From Virgibacillus oceani (GTDB taxonomy: Bacteria > Bacillota > Bacilli > Bacillales > Amphibacillaceae), in the NCBI RefSeq assembly GCF_014638995.1, contig NZ_BMFR01000016.1, forward strand, positions 1-64,000: 64,000 nucleotides of DNA, read 5' to 3'. Position numbers and translations under genes: made by a program. The notes under the pieces are model-generated. The model saw only the letters and a list, made by a program, of their open reading frames with translations, did not search any database and had not been told where the DNA came from. Each line of letters starts with the position of its first letter. The first letter of the stretch is position 1. Of the stretch, positions 1-7,505 are shown piece after piece.

Positions 1-67
1 AATCTTGCCCTACAAGCTGCTTGATAACTTAATAAATTAATGTGTCTAATTTTTCGGGGTCACTTCA

Positions 68-134
68 ACGCACTCCGGGGTCTCACCGATGCCTCATCTC
101 CCACAGGAGTCTCCGTGTATACGGGCTGCTAGTA
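68..134. repeat. Half copy of a GC-rich palindromic repeat
   Basis: These 67 bases match positions 9388-9454 exactly. They cover only the right half of the complete palindromic element at 9334-9449, ending in the arm GTGTATACGGGCTGC. The left half is missing here and is replaced by AT-rich sequence. The segment is much richer in GC than its surroundings, which suggests an inserted or mobilised repeat that has lost its left arm. No coding function is seen. Confidence 0.85.
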
Positions 135-240
135 AGTTTATTTATAACGTAATCATGATTTCTTAAAGATATTATAGATACTTTATATTTAATAATTATA
201 ATCTATGCATGTACCGACATATATTAATTCCACTTCACTA

Positions 241-366
241 GTCCGGGTGAGCGGAGGGCGGTGACTCCTGCGGGAAAAGCACGAGTCCGAAGACCCCGCA
301 GAGTGGTTTTCTCGAGGAGGCTGAGGCCGTGCCCGCGGAAAGCATCCGCCCGCAGCGATCCCGGAC
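241..366. repeat. GC-rich intergenic repeat with inverted ends
   Basis: A GC-rich block of 126 bases lies in AT-rich DNA and is bounded by GTCCGGG (241-247) and CCCGGAC (360-366). Inside, GCGGAGGGCGG near the left end is imperfectly complementary to CCGCCCGCAGC near the right end. The wording (GACTCCTGCGGGAA, GAAGACCCCGCAG) resembles dispersed intergenic repeats I associate with Bacillaceae genomes; that is recollection, not a search. It does not look coding. It lies downstream of the endonuclease-like gene and could also act as a transcription barrier. Confidence 0.6.
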
Positions 367-491
367 GGCGACCCGAGAATATTACGTCGCAGTTTACGTC
401 AACTACCTATCTTATCCTATGAAAAGACAACGCCTATTCTGTTATCGTTCGACTTTTGAACAAAACGTTTTAGATATGTGGTCTCAGCCTC

Positions 492-1397
492 TTACTGGAT
501 TTTAGCAATCTGATTCATTTTCCAAGGAAAATCAATATACGGATTACGGTTTCCTTGGATTTCGTATATTGCTTGGTTACGGTGTTTCTCATAGAGATCA
601 GGTAAAAAATCACGATGCCATTTCAGTAAAAGGTCTATATCAACTTTATCTTTATGCTGATGTTCGATTTCATTTGGATACCTAAGTAAAAAATACAACA
701 CTGCCCTGGCAACGCTGCCTTTACCATACTCCGGCTCAAACAATCCCGTATCCGCTTTTCCACACGATTCTTCAATACGCTTTGTATTCATTCGTTCCGG
801 GTTATAATCAGCAAAATCATGATAGGGATAATTGCTTCTGATTGAGTTGCATACAGGCTCACACGTAAACAAGTGGTGGAGGTCACCGCGCATTGGTTCT
901 TGTTCGTTAAACCAGGATTGCGGCACGGAATGCTCACAATTAAATTTAAAATCAATTTCTATCCGCTTAAGTTGGTTATCATCCTCGGCCGCTATCCTTT
1001 TCATTTCTTCTTGTCGCTTTATAGAAGTTGCATAATCTTCCTGGATGACTTCCTCCGCCTGCCTCGATTTTCCAGAATAAATGCTAATAAGATTGCCGTC
1101 TGGACGCAGATCAACCCATGGATAAACAAACTCGCTCGGGTTATACCTGACTTTGTTCGTGTGCGTTTCTTGTAAAAGGTGTGTTAACGATTGAATCACG
1201 TTTTTATCGTTAACAAAATCAATAGAACGATAATATTGTTTGATCGTGAGCTTATCTTTTTCCTCGTCATAATACACTTTATTATCTTTCGTCATCTTTT
1301 CTTTTGTTTCTGTAAGCTGAAATAGAATGATATTCAAACGCTGGTGATCTGCTGGTACTGGGAGAAGTTTTTCTTTTTGCTTGTGAGATAAAGTCAT
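492..1397 (-). CDS. Endonuclease I (EndA/NucM) family protein
   Basis: A 301-residue protein with the family core NCEHSVPQSWF at about 153-163, followed by MRGDLHHLF (169-177) and SIRSNYPYHD (185-194). This is the His-Asn-metal nuclease signature of the endonuclease I family (Bacillus Bsn, E. coli EndA). The conserved C-terminal helix GSVARAVLYFLLRYP is present. Unlike secreted members, I see no signal peptide: the N terminus is hydrophilic, so the enzyme may stay in the cell or be non-classically exported. The start ATG follows a ribosome binding site AGGAGG a few bases upstream. It appears monocistronic. Substrate (DNA or RNA) cannot be told from sequence. Confidence 0.85.
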   Translation of the reverse strand: MTLSHKQKEKLLPVPADHQRLNIILFQLTETKEKMTKDNKVYYDEEKDKLTIKQYYRSIDFVNDKNVIQSLTHLLQETHTNKVRYNPSEFVYPWVDLRPDGNLISIYSGKSRQAEEVIQEDYATSIKRQEEMKRIAAEDDNQLKRIEIDFKFNCEHSVPQSWFNEQEPMRGDLHHLFTCEPVCNSIRSNYPYHDFADYNPERMNTKRIEESCGKADTGLFEPEYGKGSVARAVLYFLLRYPNEIEHQHKDKVDIDLLLKWHRDFLPDLYEKHRNQAIYEIQGNRNPYIDFPWKMNQIAKIQ

Positions 1398-1493
1398 TTT
1401 ATATTCCTCCTACCAAATTGGGATTCTATTCAACAACTAAATACCTTAATTATCTATTTCTATCCCTATACCGGAATTCCTTTAAGATTATAA

Positions 1494-1534
1494 AAAATGC
1501 ATTGTTGTACCTACAAGGTCCAACAATGCATTTT
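1494..1534 (-). terminator. Rho-independent terminator after proC
   Basis: Perfect 14-base arms AAAATGCATTGTTG and CAACAATGCATTTT surround a 13-base loop. On the minus strand the stem runs into a T tract, and it lies just below the proC stop codon. It may also work on the other strand. Confidence 0.85.
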
Positions 1535-1542
1535 AGATTTAG

Positions 1543-2385
1543 TTAAGAGGTCACTAAAACTCGATCCAGCTCTTTACTGATCTCTTTTGAACGTCTAGCA
1601 GCATGATTTACCGCCTGAGAAATGGCTTCCCCACCATTGTATTTTTTAAGGGCGTCTAATCCGGCAGCCGTCGTACCATTTGGTGATGTTACTTTTTCTC
1701 TTAAATTAGCGGGGGATTCTTCTTTTTCTATAATCATTTTTGCCGCACCGTAAAGCGTTTGTGCAGCAATCTTGCGTGCGGTCTCGCCGTCCATTCCGCT
1801 TCCTTTTCCGATATTCTCCATTTGCTCCATTAAATAATAGAAATAAGCGGGGCCGCTTCCTGCCAAGCCTGTGAAGATATCCATTTGGGCTTCATCTATA
1901 ACATACACTTTTCCCATGCACTCAAGCAGTTCCTGAACAAGTAATGTGTTATTGTTATCGCAATGAGCACCTGCTGACATTGCTGTGGCAGACTCTTGAA
2001 TCATACTTGATGTGTTCGGCATTACCCGAATAACCTCTTGTCCCTGGTTAAGTCTTTCCTCCATATAGGAAGTGGATATTCCAGCAAGTACTGAGATAAC
2101 AACTTGATTCGCACGGATTACATCTTTTATTGCTGCAAGAGTTTCTTCTGCCCCTTTTGGCTTCATCGCCAAAATAAAGAAATCAACCTCATCGTAAGGC
2201 ATATCAGATAATGAAACAGTTCTTACGCCATATTTATACTTCATCCTATTTAAACGGTCTTGATTACATTTATTTGTAACGATAATTTGATCAGCCGGCA
2301 CTTTTTCAGTTTGGATCAACCCAGAAATCATTGCCTCTGCCATAGATCCCGCACCTAAAAATGCGATTGTTTTTTGTTTTAACAT
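1543..2385 (-). CDS. proC: Pyrroline-5-carboxylate reductase
   Basis: Catalyses the last step of proline synthesis, reducing 1-pyrroline-5-carboxylate with NAD(P)H in the cytoplasm. The protein of 280 residues opens with the Rossmann motif FLGAGSMAEAM (9-19), and the C-terminal dimer domain carries the family signature around GLAGSGPAYFYYLMEQM and the VTSPNGTTAAGL motif. I place the start at the ATG at 2385: GGGAGAG lies six bases upstream, whereas the longer reading frame would start at a GTG inside that ribosome binding site. Gene stands alone with its own terminator. Proline is a common osmoprotectant in salt-tolerant Bacillaceae, and putP in this window imports the same solute. Confidence 0.95.
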   Translation of the reverse strand: MLKQKTIAFLGAGSMAEAMISGLIQTEKVPADQIIVTNKCNQDRLNRMKYKYGVRTVSLSDMPYDEVDFFILAMKPKGAEETLAAIKDVIRANQVVISVLAGISTSYMEERLNQGQEVIRVMPNTSSMIQESATAMSAGAHCDNNNTLLVQELLECMGKVYVIDEAQMDIFTGLAGSGPAYFYYLMEQMENIGKGSGMDGETARKIAAQTLYGAAKMIIEKEESPANLREKVTSPNGTTAAGLDALKKYNGGEAISQAVNHAARRSKEISKELDRVLVTS

Positions 2386-2607
2386 AGTGATCTCTCCCAC
2401 TTGTTTTGTCTTCCGTTCTTCATGACAACACTATGTAGGATAACATCTATATATAAACTTTCAAGGGATATACGGAAAGTCATGCGTAATTGAATCAATT
2501 AGTGAGGAAAAACGCTTCCATTTCATTTTAAACATACTAAAATCAACTCTCATCATCATTAATTCTTTCAAATCGCTCTATATGAAGAATAATTTTAATA
2601 TAAAACA

Positions 2608-2634
2608 GATAGCCTGGAAGTATACCAGACTATC
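2608..2634 (-). terminator. Terminator after methyltransferase gene
   Basis: A stem formed by GATAG-CCTGG and CCAG-CTATC with a short loop lies just downstream of the stop codon at 2648. On the minus strand it is followed by TGTTTTAT. Confidence 0.65.
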
Positions 2635-2647
2635 CGCTATTTGGTCT

Positions 2648-3379
2648 TTATTTAACAGCTGAGATTATCATAAACATTGGTCTGCGAAGCTCGTCTCTCA
2701 TTGCTGGGCCATTCTTTAGCATTTCGCCGGTTGGTGTTGGTTCTTTAACTGCATGCAATGTAAACCCAGCTTCTATTAAATCATTTATATAAGTCGAGAA
2801 AGTACGATGATATTTAACCACATTCTCCGTTAAGAAATTAGTCTCTCTTCTTCCCTCCTCCTGATAATTGTCCACTGGCCAATGCAGACGATTTCCTTGT
2901 TCATCTATATACCAATTTTGTTCATTCCGTGATGTAAATATCGGATGTTCGACGGAAAAAATAAACGAACCACCAGACTTTAGACATTTATAAACCTTTT
3001 TGCAAAGTACATCAAATGATTTAACATAGTGAAAAGCCAGTGAACTGATTACAACATCAAATTGTGAATTGGAAAATGAAATATCTTCCACCGGCATGTT
3101 TACATATGAAATTGCCGGATCATTTGTCTTTTCACGTGCCTTTTGAAGCATTTTTTCGGATATATCAACCCCAATTACAGAACTTGCTTGCTGACCGCTG
3201 GCATATCTGCAATGCCAACCGAATCCGCATCCTAAATCAAGCACATGTTTATTGGACAATTCAGGGATTAATGCTTTAAATACCGGCCATTCCCCAGCAG
3301 CTTCAAGCCCGTTTATGGACCTTGGCATTTGTTCATATGCAGAGAAAAACGCTGCATCATCATATTTATTTTGTTTCAT
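2648..3379 (-). CDS. Class I SAM-dependent methyltransferase
   Basis: A 243-residue methyltransferase of the UbiE/SmtA-like type. Motif I, VLDLGCGFGWH, is at about 46-56, followed by the acidic loop GVDIS and motif IV-like DVVISSLAFHYV. The C-terminal part (FSVEHPIFTS, then a Tyr/Trp-rich stretch) is typical of small-molecule methyltransferases found singly in Bacillus. The substrate is not recognisable. It is flanked by terminators on both sides, so it is probably transcribed alone. Confidence 0.85.
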   Translation of the reverse strand: MKQNKYDDAAFFSAYEQMPRSINGLEAAGEWPVFKALIPELSNKHVLDLGCGFGWHCRYASGQQASSVIGVDISEKMLQKAREKTNDPAISYVNMPVEDISFSNSQFDVVISSLAFHYVKSFDVLCKKVYKCLKSGGSFIFSVEHPIFTSRNEQNWYIDEQGNRLHWPVDNYQEEGRRETNFLTENVVKYHRTFSTYINDLIEAGFTLHAVKEPTPTGEMLKNGPAMRDELRRPMFMIISAVK

Positions 3380-3401
3380 TGAATATACATCTCCTATACT
3401 T

Positions 3402-3445
3402 AAATAGCCTCCTAAAATGACATACTTAATTCTAGGAGGCTATTT
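3402..3445 (-). terminator. Strong stem-loop terminator
   Basis: Perfect 13-base arms AAATAGCCTCCTA and TAGGAGGCTATTT lie between the GNAT gene ending at 3495 and the methyltransferase starting at 3379, so it most likely ends the GNAT transcript. Confidence 0.75.
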
Positions 3446-3494
3446 CCGCTTGCCTTACTATAATCTCATTCACCTACCATTCCTGCTACCCGAA

Positions 3495-4058
3495 TTAACC
3501 TTGAACCATAGTATATATGCACGTATCCCTAAGTTCTTTTCCATCAACAGAGCAATCCTCGTTTCTTAACACCCCTTCAAGATCAAATTTTAATCGTTCA
3601 GGTATCGCGCGGCTTTTTGTATTTTTAGCATCACAGCGAATTTCCACCCGCTTGGCGTTTAGTTCATTAAAAGCAAAATTAGTTATACCTTCCACCGCCT
3701 CGGATATAAATCCTTTACCGCTAAAACGGGAATCAATCCAATAACCTATTTCAAATTTGGGTACATCCCAATCAATTCGGTGCAGACCAGACGAACCTAT
3801 TAATTTGCCGGTTTCCTTATGAAATAGGAGCAGCCGCAAATCCTCCCGTGCCAAGAATTTAATATGTGCTTCACGAATATTTATTTCAGCATCATCTTCA
3901 CTTTGCTTGCTTTGCGCAAAAGGCAGCCATGGCTTTAATTCTTCAATTGATGCATTAATTGCTTCATATACAACTTGACCATCACCAGGCTTGGGGCATC
4001 TGATTAATAATCGTTCCGTTTCAAATGCATCTGGAAAGTCTAACAAAATAGGATTCAT
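3495..4058 (-). CDS. RimJ/RimL-like GNAT N-acetyltransferase
   Basis: A 187-residue acetyltransferase. It shows the N-terminal TERLLIRCPKPGDG strand/helix, the central GSSGLHRIDW and FEIGYWIDSRFSGKGFISEA stretch (the last part being the acetyl-CoA binding loop), and a C-terminal RCDAKNTKSRAIPERL segment where most members have an N-x-x-S-x-x-V motif. These are the hallmarks of the ribosomal-protein-type (RimJ/RimL) GNAT group, but many relatives acetylate small molecules or antibiotics. Transcribed away from the DCC-family gene at 4193. Confidence 0.8.
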   Translation of the reverse strand: MNPILLDFPDAFETERLLIRCPKPGDGQVVYEAINASIEELKPWLPFAQSKQSEDDAEINIREAHIKFLAREDLRLLLFHKETGKLIGSSGLHRIDWDVPKFEIGYWIDSRFSGKGFISEAVEGITNFAFNELNAKRVEIRCDAKNTKSRAIPERLKFDLEGVLRNEDCSVDGKELRDTCIYTMVQG

Positions 4059-4192
4059 ACAACACTCTCCCTTATGATTAGGTATAGAATAGTGAACAAA
4101 ACATTATCGAAAACCTTTATATTCCCAATTAACTCAAGCCTTGTATACCCATTTAGATATTAATGATATACTTAAACAAAGGTGGGAATGAA

Positions 4193-4582
4193 ATGAGCAG
4201 GATTATTTTATTCGATGGAGAATGTAATTTTTGTGATAAAAGTGTTCAATTCATTATCAAACGAGACCCTAAAGGCAACTTTAAATTTGCTTCGTTACAA
4301 AGTGATGTCGGAAATGATTTACTGAAAAGGTTTGATACCCCCAGAGATTTAGATAGCTTCATTCTGATTGAGAACAACCAGTGCTATAGCAAATCATCTG
4401 CCGCCCTTCGCGTGTGCAAACATTTAAAAGGCTTCTGGAAGTTTCTTTATATTTTCATGATTGTTCCGCGACCGATCCGGGATTTCTGTTATGAAATAGT
4501 AGCCAGGAATAGATATAAGTGGTTTGGCTCAAAAGAAAGCTGTATGCTGCCTTCACCCGAAGAAAGAAACAGATTCCTGTAA
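4193..4582 (+). CDS. DCC-family thiol-disulfide oxidoreductase-like protein (DUF393)
   Basis: A 129-residue protein starting MSRIILFDGEC. The motif DGECNFC (8-14) is the defining D-C-C signature of this family and resembles a CxxC redox site, so a thiol-disulfide role is usually proposed but not proven. The start is the ATG at 4193, spaced correctly behind AAGGTGGGA; an upstream in-frame ATG lacks a ribosome binding site. It is convergent with the broken DUF1801 gene just downstream. Confidence 0.85.
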   Translation: MSRIILFDGECNFCDKSVQFIIKRDPKGNFKFASLQSDVGNDLLKRFDTPRDLDSFILIENNQCYSKSSAALRVCKHLKGFWKFLYIFMIVPRPIRDFCYEIVARNRYKWFGSKESCMLPSPEERNRFL

Positions 4583-4592
4583 TATTGGCGGA

Positions 4593-5014
4593 TTAATTGT
4601 TCGGGTATGTTTCCTGCAAAAACGTTACAGACCGTTTTATTAAAGCTCTTAAAACATCTGGATCAATGTCCGCAACTTTATTTATGTACACACATGATTT
4701 GCCTGTCGTATGTTTACCGAAATCTTTTAATAATTTCTCACGTTCTTTATCACCAGTTGCAAAATACAAACTGATTTTTGCTTTACGTGGTGAAAACCGA
4801 CAAGCGGCGCATCACCTTCATGACCGGATGCATATTTGTAATGATAGGATCCAAATCCAATAATGCTTGTCCCCCACATTTTTGCCAGATAACCCGTTGT
4901 TTCCGTAAAAATATCTAGTAATTTATATGCATCCTCACGCTTTTTAGGGTTTTCAATATGTTCAATAAACTCCATGACACTACTGTCGTTTTCTTTTGTT
5001 TTTAGTTCATACAT
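4593..5014 (-). pseudogene. Frameshifted DUF1801 (YdhG-like) gene
   Basis: The N-terminal part reads MYELKTKENDSSVMEFIEHI and continues to GHEGDAPLVGF, then runs out of frame. In the next frame the sequence carries on perfectly as SPRKAKISLYFATGDK and ends VTFLQETYPNN at a stop codon at 4593-4595. Restoring one base in the A4 tract at 4793-4796 (T tract on the coding strand) would give a normal 140-residue DUF1801 protein. The gene has a good ribosome binding site (AAAAGGAG) and little other decay, so the mutation is recent, phase-variable, or a sequencing error in a short homopolymer. Confidence 0.85.
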
Positions 5015-5031
5015 ATACGATCGCTCCTTTT

Positions 5032-5538
5032 CTAAAATAATTCTCCATTTATTCCAAGCTTAAAAATATATTCCTCTACTTCTTCGCCCCGCGCGTTAGA
5101 AAACCCTTTGTCCTCACCAGAAATGATGAATCCACACTTCTCCAGTACGCGAATGGAAGCTATGTTATCCTTGGCAGCACGTGCATAAAGCGGCCTAACT
5201 TTAACATAGGGCAGGAATTTTTGAAGAGCCTGTGAAGCTATTCCCTTTCCCCAATATTGCTTCCCAATCCAATAACTAACTTCAGGATTATCAAACTGTA
5301 CAAAATTTGAAATGTTACCGGCAACCTTTCCATTATAGTAAATAGTCTTTTTGATGATGTTTTCATTTTCCAAAATGGAATTCCAATGTTTCATAAAGGC
5401 TTCTCTGTCACTTGGATCTTTAGAAGTAAATGCGGCCATATTGTTTGCAGAAGGATCAAGCTGCTGGTCAAAAAAGACATGGAGATCATTTTCAGTAACC
5501 TCCCTCAATTGAACTTGTCTGTAAGTAATCGGGTCCAT
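5032..5538 (-). CDS. GNAT N-acetyltransferase
   Basis: A 168-residue acetyltransferase with the order LREVTENDLHVFFDQQ, then VSYWIGKQYWGKGIASQAL (the acetyl-CoA pyrophosphate loop, here Q-Y-W-G-K-G-I-A), and ARAAKDNIASIRVLEKCGF at the C-terminal end. These are all typical of the RimL-like subfamily. It sits 17 bases upstream of the broken DUF1801 gene on the same strand, so the two probably form one transcript. The substrate is unknown. Confidence 0.85.
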   Translation of the reverse strand: MDPITYRQVQLREVTENDLHVFFDQQLDPSANNMAAFTSKDPSDREAFMKHWNSILENENIIKKTIYYNGKVAGNISNFVQFDNPEVSYWIGKQYWGKGIASQALQKFLPYVKVRPLYARAAKDNIASIRVLEKCGFIISGEDKGFSNARGEEVEEYIFKLGINGELF

Positions 5539-5679
5539 TCATACTACCGCCTTCCATAAGTATCTAACTGTGTTTCCAACTCAATGTGCATAATATTAAT
5601 AATCATAACATAAAATCATTTGTGGAAATTGAATTTTCAAATATTTAAAAGTCCCGTTTAAGCTATATGTGGACAAATT

Positions 5680-5706
5680 AAAAACGCCTGCAAACATGCA
5701 GACGTC
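5680..5706 (-). terminator. Likely terminator downstream of aldo/keto reductase
   Basis: CTGC and GCAG arms, extended outward by CG/CG across one mismatch, are followed on the minus strand by a run of five T. It lies about 150 bases below the aldo/keto reductase stop codon; no other minus-strand gene lies between. Confidence 0.55.
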
Positions 5707-5858
5707 TCTCGCGTTTATTTGTGGCGAAGAAGCTTGTGTTCACATTCACAAGTATTGCATTTATCCTTCGACTTACACAAATCAGCTCATCGCTAGATAA
5801 GTATATCATTGTTTTGAATGCAGCGCCACTAGTATTGAGTACACTGCCCTCCATACTT

Positions 5859-6776
5859 CTATGGTAGTTCATTTCCTGCTGCTCGATAAATTTCATACCA
5901 TTCTTCTCTAGTAAGTTCGATATCAGAGGCTTTTGCAATGTTCGTAAGCCGTTCAGGATTCATTGTGCCAACAACTGTTTGAATTTTTGCCGGATGGCGT
6001 AAGATCCATGCTACAGCAATTGCCGACTTCGTTACTTCCCATTTATCGGCAATTTCCTGAAGTTTGGCATTAAGTTCAGGAAATTTTTCACTATCTACAA
6101 AAACACCTTCGAAATATCCGTATTGGAAAGGTGACCATGCCTGGATTGTCATATCATGCAAGCGACTATAATCCAAAATACTTTCGTCATGGTCGACAGA
6201 GTTAATATGTTTTGTATTCACTTGGAGACCTTTATCAATCATACCCGTATGCATAATACTTAATTGTAACTGGTTCACGATTAAATCCTGTTCCAGATAC
6301 TTTTTTAAGAGTTCTATTTGCATTGAATTATGATTACTAACTCCGAAGTGCTGAACTTTACCGCTCTCTTTTAATACATTAAAAGCCTCCGCCACCTCTT
6401 CAGGCTCAACTAATGCGTCAGGTCGGTGCAGCAGAAGCACATCAATATAATCGGTATTTAATCGTCTTAAGCTTCCATCAACAGATTCCAAAATATGTTC
6501 CTTTGAAAAGTCAAAATAGCCTTTACGAATTCCGCATTTTGTTTGTAAAACTAATCTTTCCCGTAAGGAGGGATGCATCTTAATTGCGTCAGCAAAAATT
6601 TTTTCAGAATCTCCACCTCCATAGATATCAGCATGATCATAGAAGTCGATATCCAGATCCATAGCATGATGAATAACAGATGCCGCATCGTTAGTTGATA
6701 GATTACTAAGTCGCATACAGCCCAATGAAATATTAGAAACTTCCAAATCACTTTTTCCTAAACGAATCTTCCTCAT
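5859..6776 (-). CDS. Aldo/keto reductase (YdhF-like)
   Basis: A 305-residue NAD(P)H-dependent oxidoreductase of the AKR superfamily. It opens MRKIRLGKSDLEVSNISLGC and has the catalytic Asp/Tyr region FYDHADIYGGGDSE, with catalytic Lys in VLQTKCG, then LLLHRPDALV and the cofactor-binding VSNHNSMQIELL. The length and the phrase SPFQYGYFEG match the group of E. coli YdhF. It is monocistronic. The carbonyl substrate cannot be inferred. Confidence 0.88.
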   Translation of the reverse strand: MRKIRLGKSDLEVSNISLGCMRLSNLSTNDAASVIHHAMDLDIDFYDHADIYGGGDSEKIFADAIKMHPSLRERLVLQTKCGIRKGYFDFSKEHILESVDGSLRRLNTDYIDVLLLHRPDALVEPEEVAEAFNVLKESGKVQHFGVSNHNSMQIELLKKYLEQDLIVNQLQLSIMHTGMIDKGLQVNTKHINSVDHDESILDYSRLHDMTIQAWSPFQYGYFEGVFVDSEKFPELNAKLQEIADKWEVTKSAIAVAWILRHPAKIQTVVGTMNPERLTNIAKASDIELTREEWYEIYRAAGNELP

Positions 6777-6853
6777 TCGAACACCTCTTTCATTATTATG
6801 ACTATTCTAGCATTTTAGAGGCTGCTTTAATAGAAGTGCGACTTGAATATAGA

Positions 6854-7282
6854 TTAATTCTGAACGATTCGGTTCTCCTCTTCCAAGAATGATACAAAAT
6901 GATAAACTGCTTTTACTGGCTGACTTTTTACCAGTGTAATATATTCATTCTTGCGGTGTTCAGAGGCTATATCGCTTTTCTGAATACGTTCAATAATATA
7001 GTCATTACTGATTTTCCGAATTTCCTTTTTGTGTGCTTTCGCCTCTTTAAAGAGCGCCATTCCAATTGCACCGATCGCAGCATAGATAACCAATGCTACT
7101 AATGATCTTTCACCGGGAACAACGAACAATAAAAAGAATAGATTAATAATAGAAATGGCAATTAGTGGAAATGACCACATCGTAAATTTAGAAACCTTCT
7201 TCATCAATGGAGCGATTACCTCTTGCAATTTCTCCATTTCCCGTTTAATAAAATTGGGAACATTAGTCATAAAAAAGTTCAT
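6854..7282 (-). CDS. Small two-TM protein under a manganese riboswitch (DUF5392/YwnF-like, tentative)
   Basis: A 142-residue protein. Residues about 33-55 and 60-78 form two hydrophobic helices (MWSFPLIAISIINLFFLLFV, then SLVALVIYAAIGAIGMALF); both flanks are charged, basic and probably cytoplasmic. I recall similar Bacillus proteins as YwnF/DUF5392, but I am not sure. The notable point is its leader: a yybP-ykoY manganese riboswitch with its own terminator lies directly upstream (7306-7447), so expression should rise with Mn2+. Start ATG follows AAAGGA. A role in metal handling at the membrane is an inference from this regulation only. Confidence 0.75.
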   Translation of the reverse strand: MNFFMTNVPNFIKREMEKLQEVIAPLMKKVSKFTMWSFPLIAISIINLFFLLFVVPGERSLVALVIYAAIGAIGMALFKEAKAHKKEIRKISNDYIIERIQKSDIASEHRKNEYITLVKSQPVKAVYHFVSFLEEENRIVQN

Positions 7283-7305
7283 TTAATCAATTCCTTTCGT
7301 CTGTA

Positions 7306-7350
7306 ATAAAAAACGAGACCTTTGCCATTGTATGTTGGACAAAGGTCTCG
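7306..7350 (-). terminator. Intrinsic terminator of the riboswitch expression platform
   Basis: Arms CGAGACCTTTG (7314-7324) and CAAAGGTCTCG (7340-7350) form a perfect 11-bp stem, followed on the minus strand by six T. One arm is the conserved 3' segment of the aptamer, so aptamer folding and terminator formation are mutually exclusive, as in other transcriptional yybP-ykoY switches. Confidence 0.85.
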
Positions 7351-7447
7351 CTGAACAATTTCTTGTTTAATAAGGCCGATGGATCAACCATGTATTGACG
7401 ACCTTATCTCGGAGTTGGCTAGTCCAGCTCCAATGCTACTCCCCTTT
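7340..7447 (-). ncRNA. yybP-ykoY manganese riboswitch aptamer
   Basis: Read on the minus strand, the leader contains AAAGGGGAGTAGC at its 5' end, GTCGTCAATACATGG and CCATCGGCCTTATT in the middle, and AGCGAGACCTTTG at the 3' end. These are the conserved elements of the yybP-ykoY aptamer in the expected order (the Lactococcus aptamer has GGGGAGUAGC, GUCGUCAAU, CCGGCUUUGUU, AGCAAGACCUUU, from memory). The class senses Mn2+. It sits about 60 bases upstream of the small membrane protein gene at 6854-7282. Confidence 0.9.
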
Positions 7448-7505
7448 ATTAAAAAGGATTTATATTTAGTTTATAACTGTATTTTACCAAGATTATAGAA
7501 AAACT

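Noticed and set aside
832..1175. Overlapping plus-strand frames inside the endonuclease I-like gene
   Set aside because: The minus-strand frame carries the nuclease motifs; the plus frames have no site or homology.
4727..5014. Programmed frameshifting in the DUF1801 gene
   Set aside because: The A4 run is short and no slippery heptamer with a downstream stem was seen; a simple one-base loss explains it.
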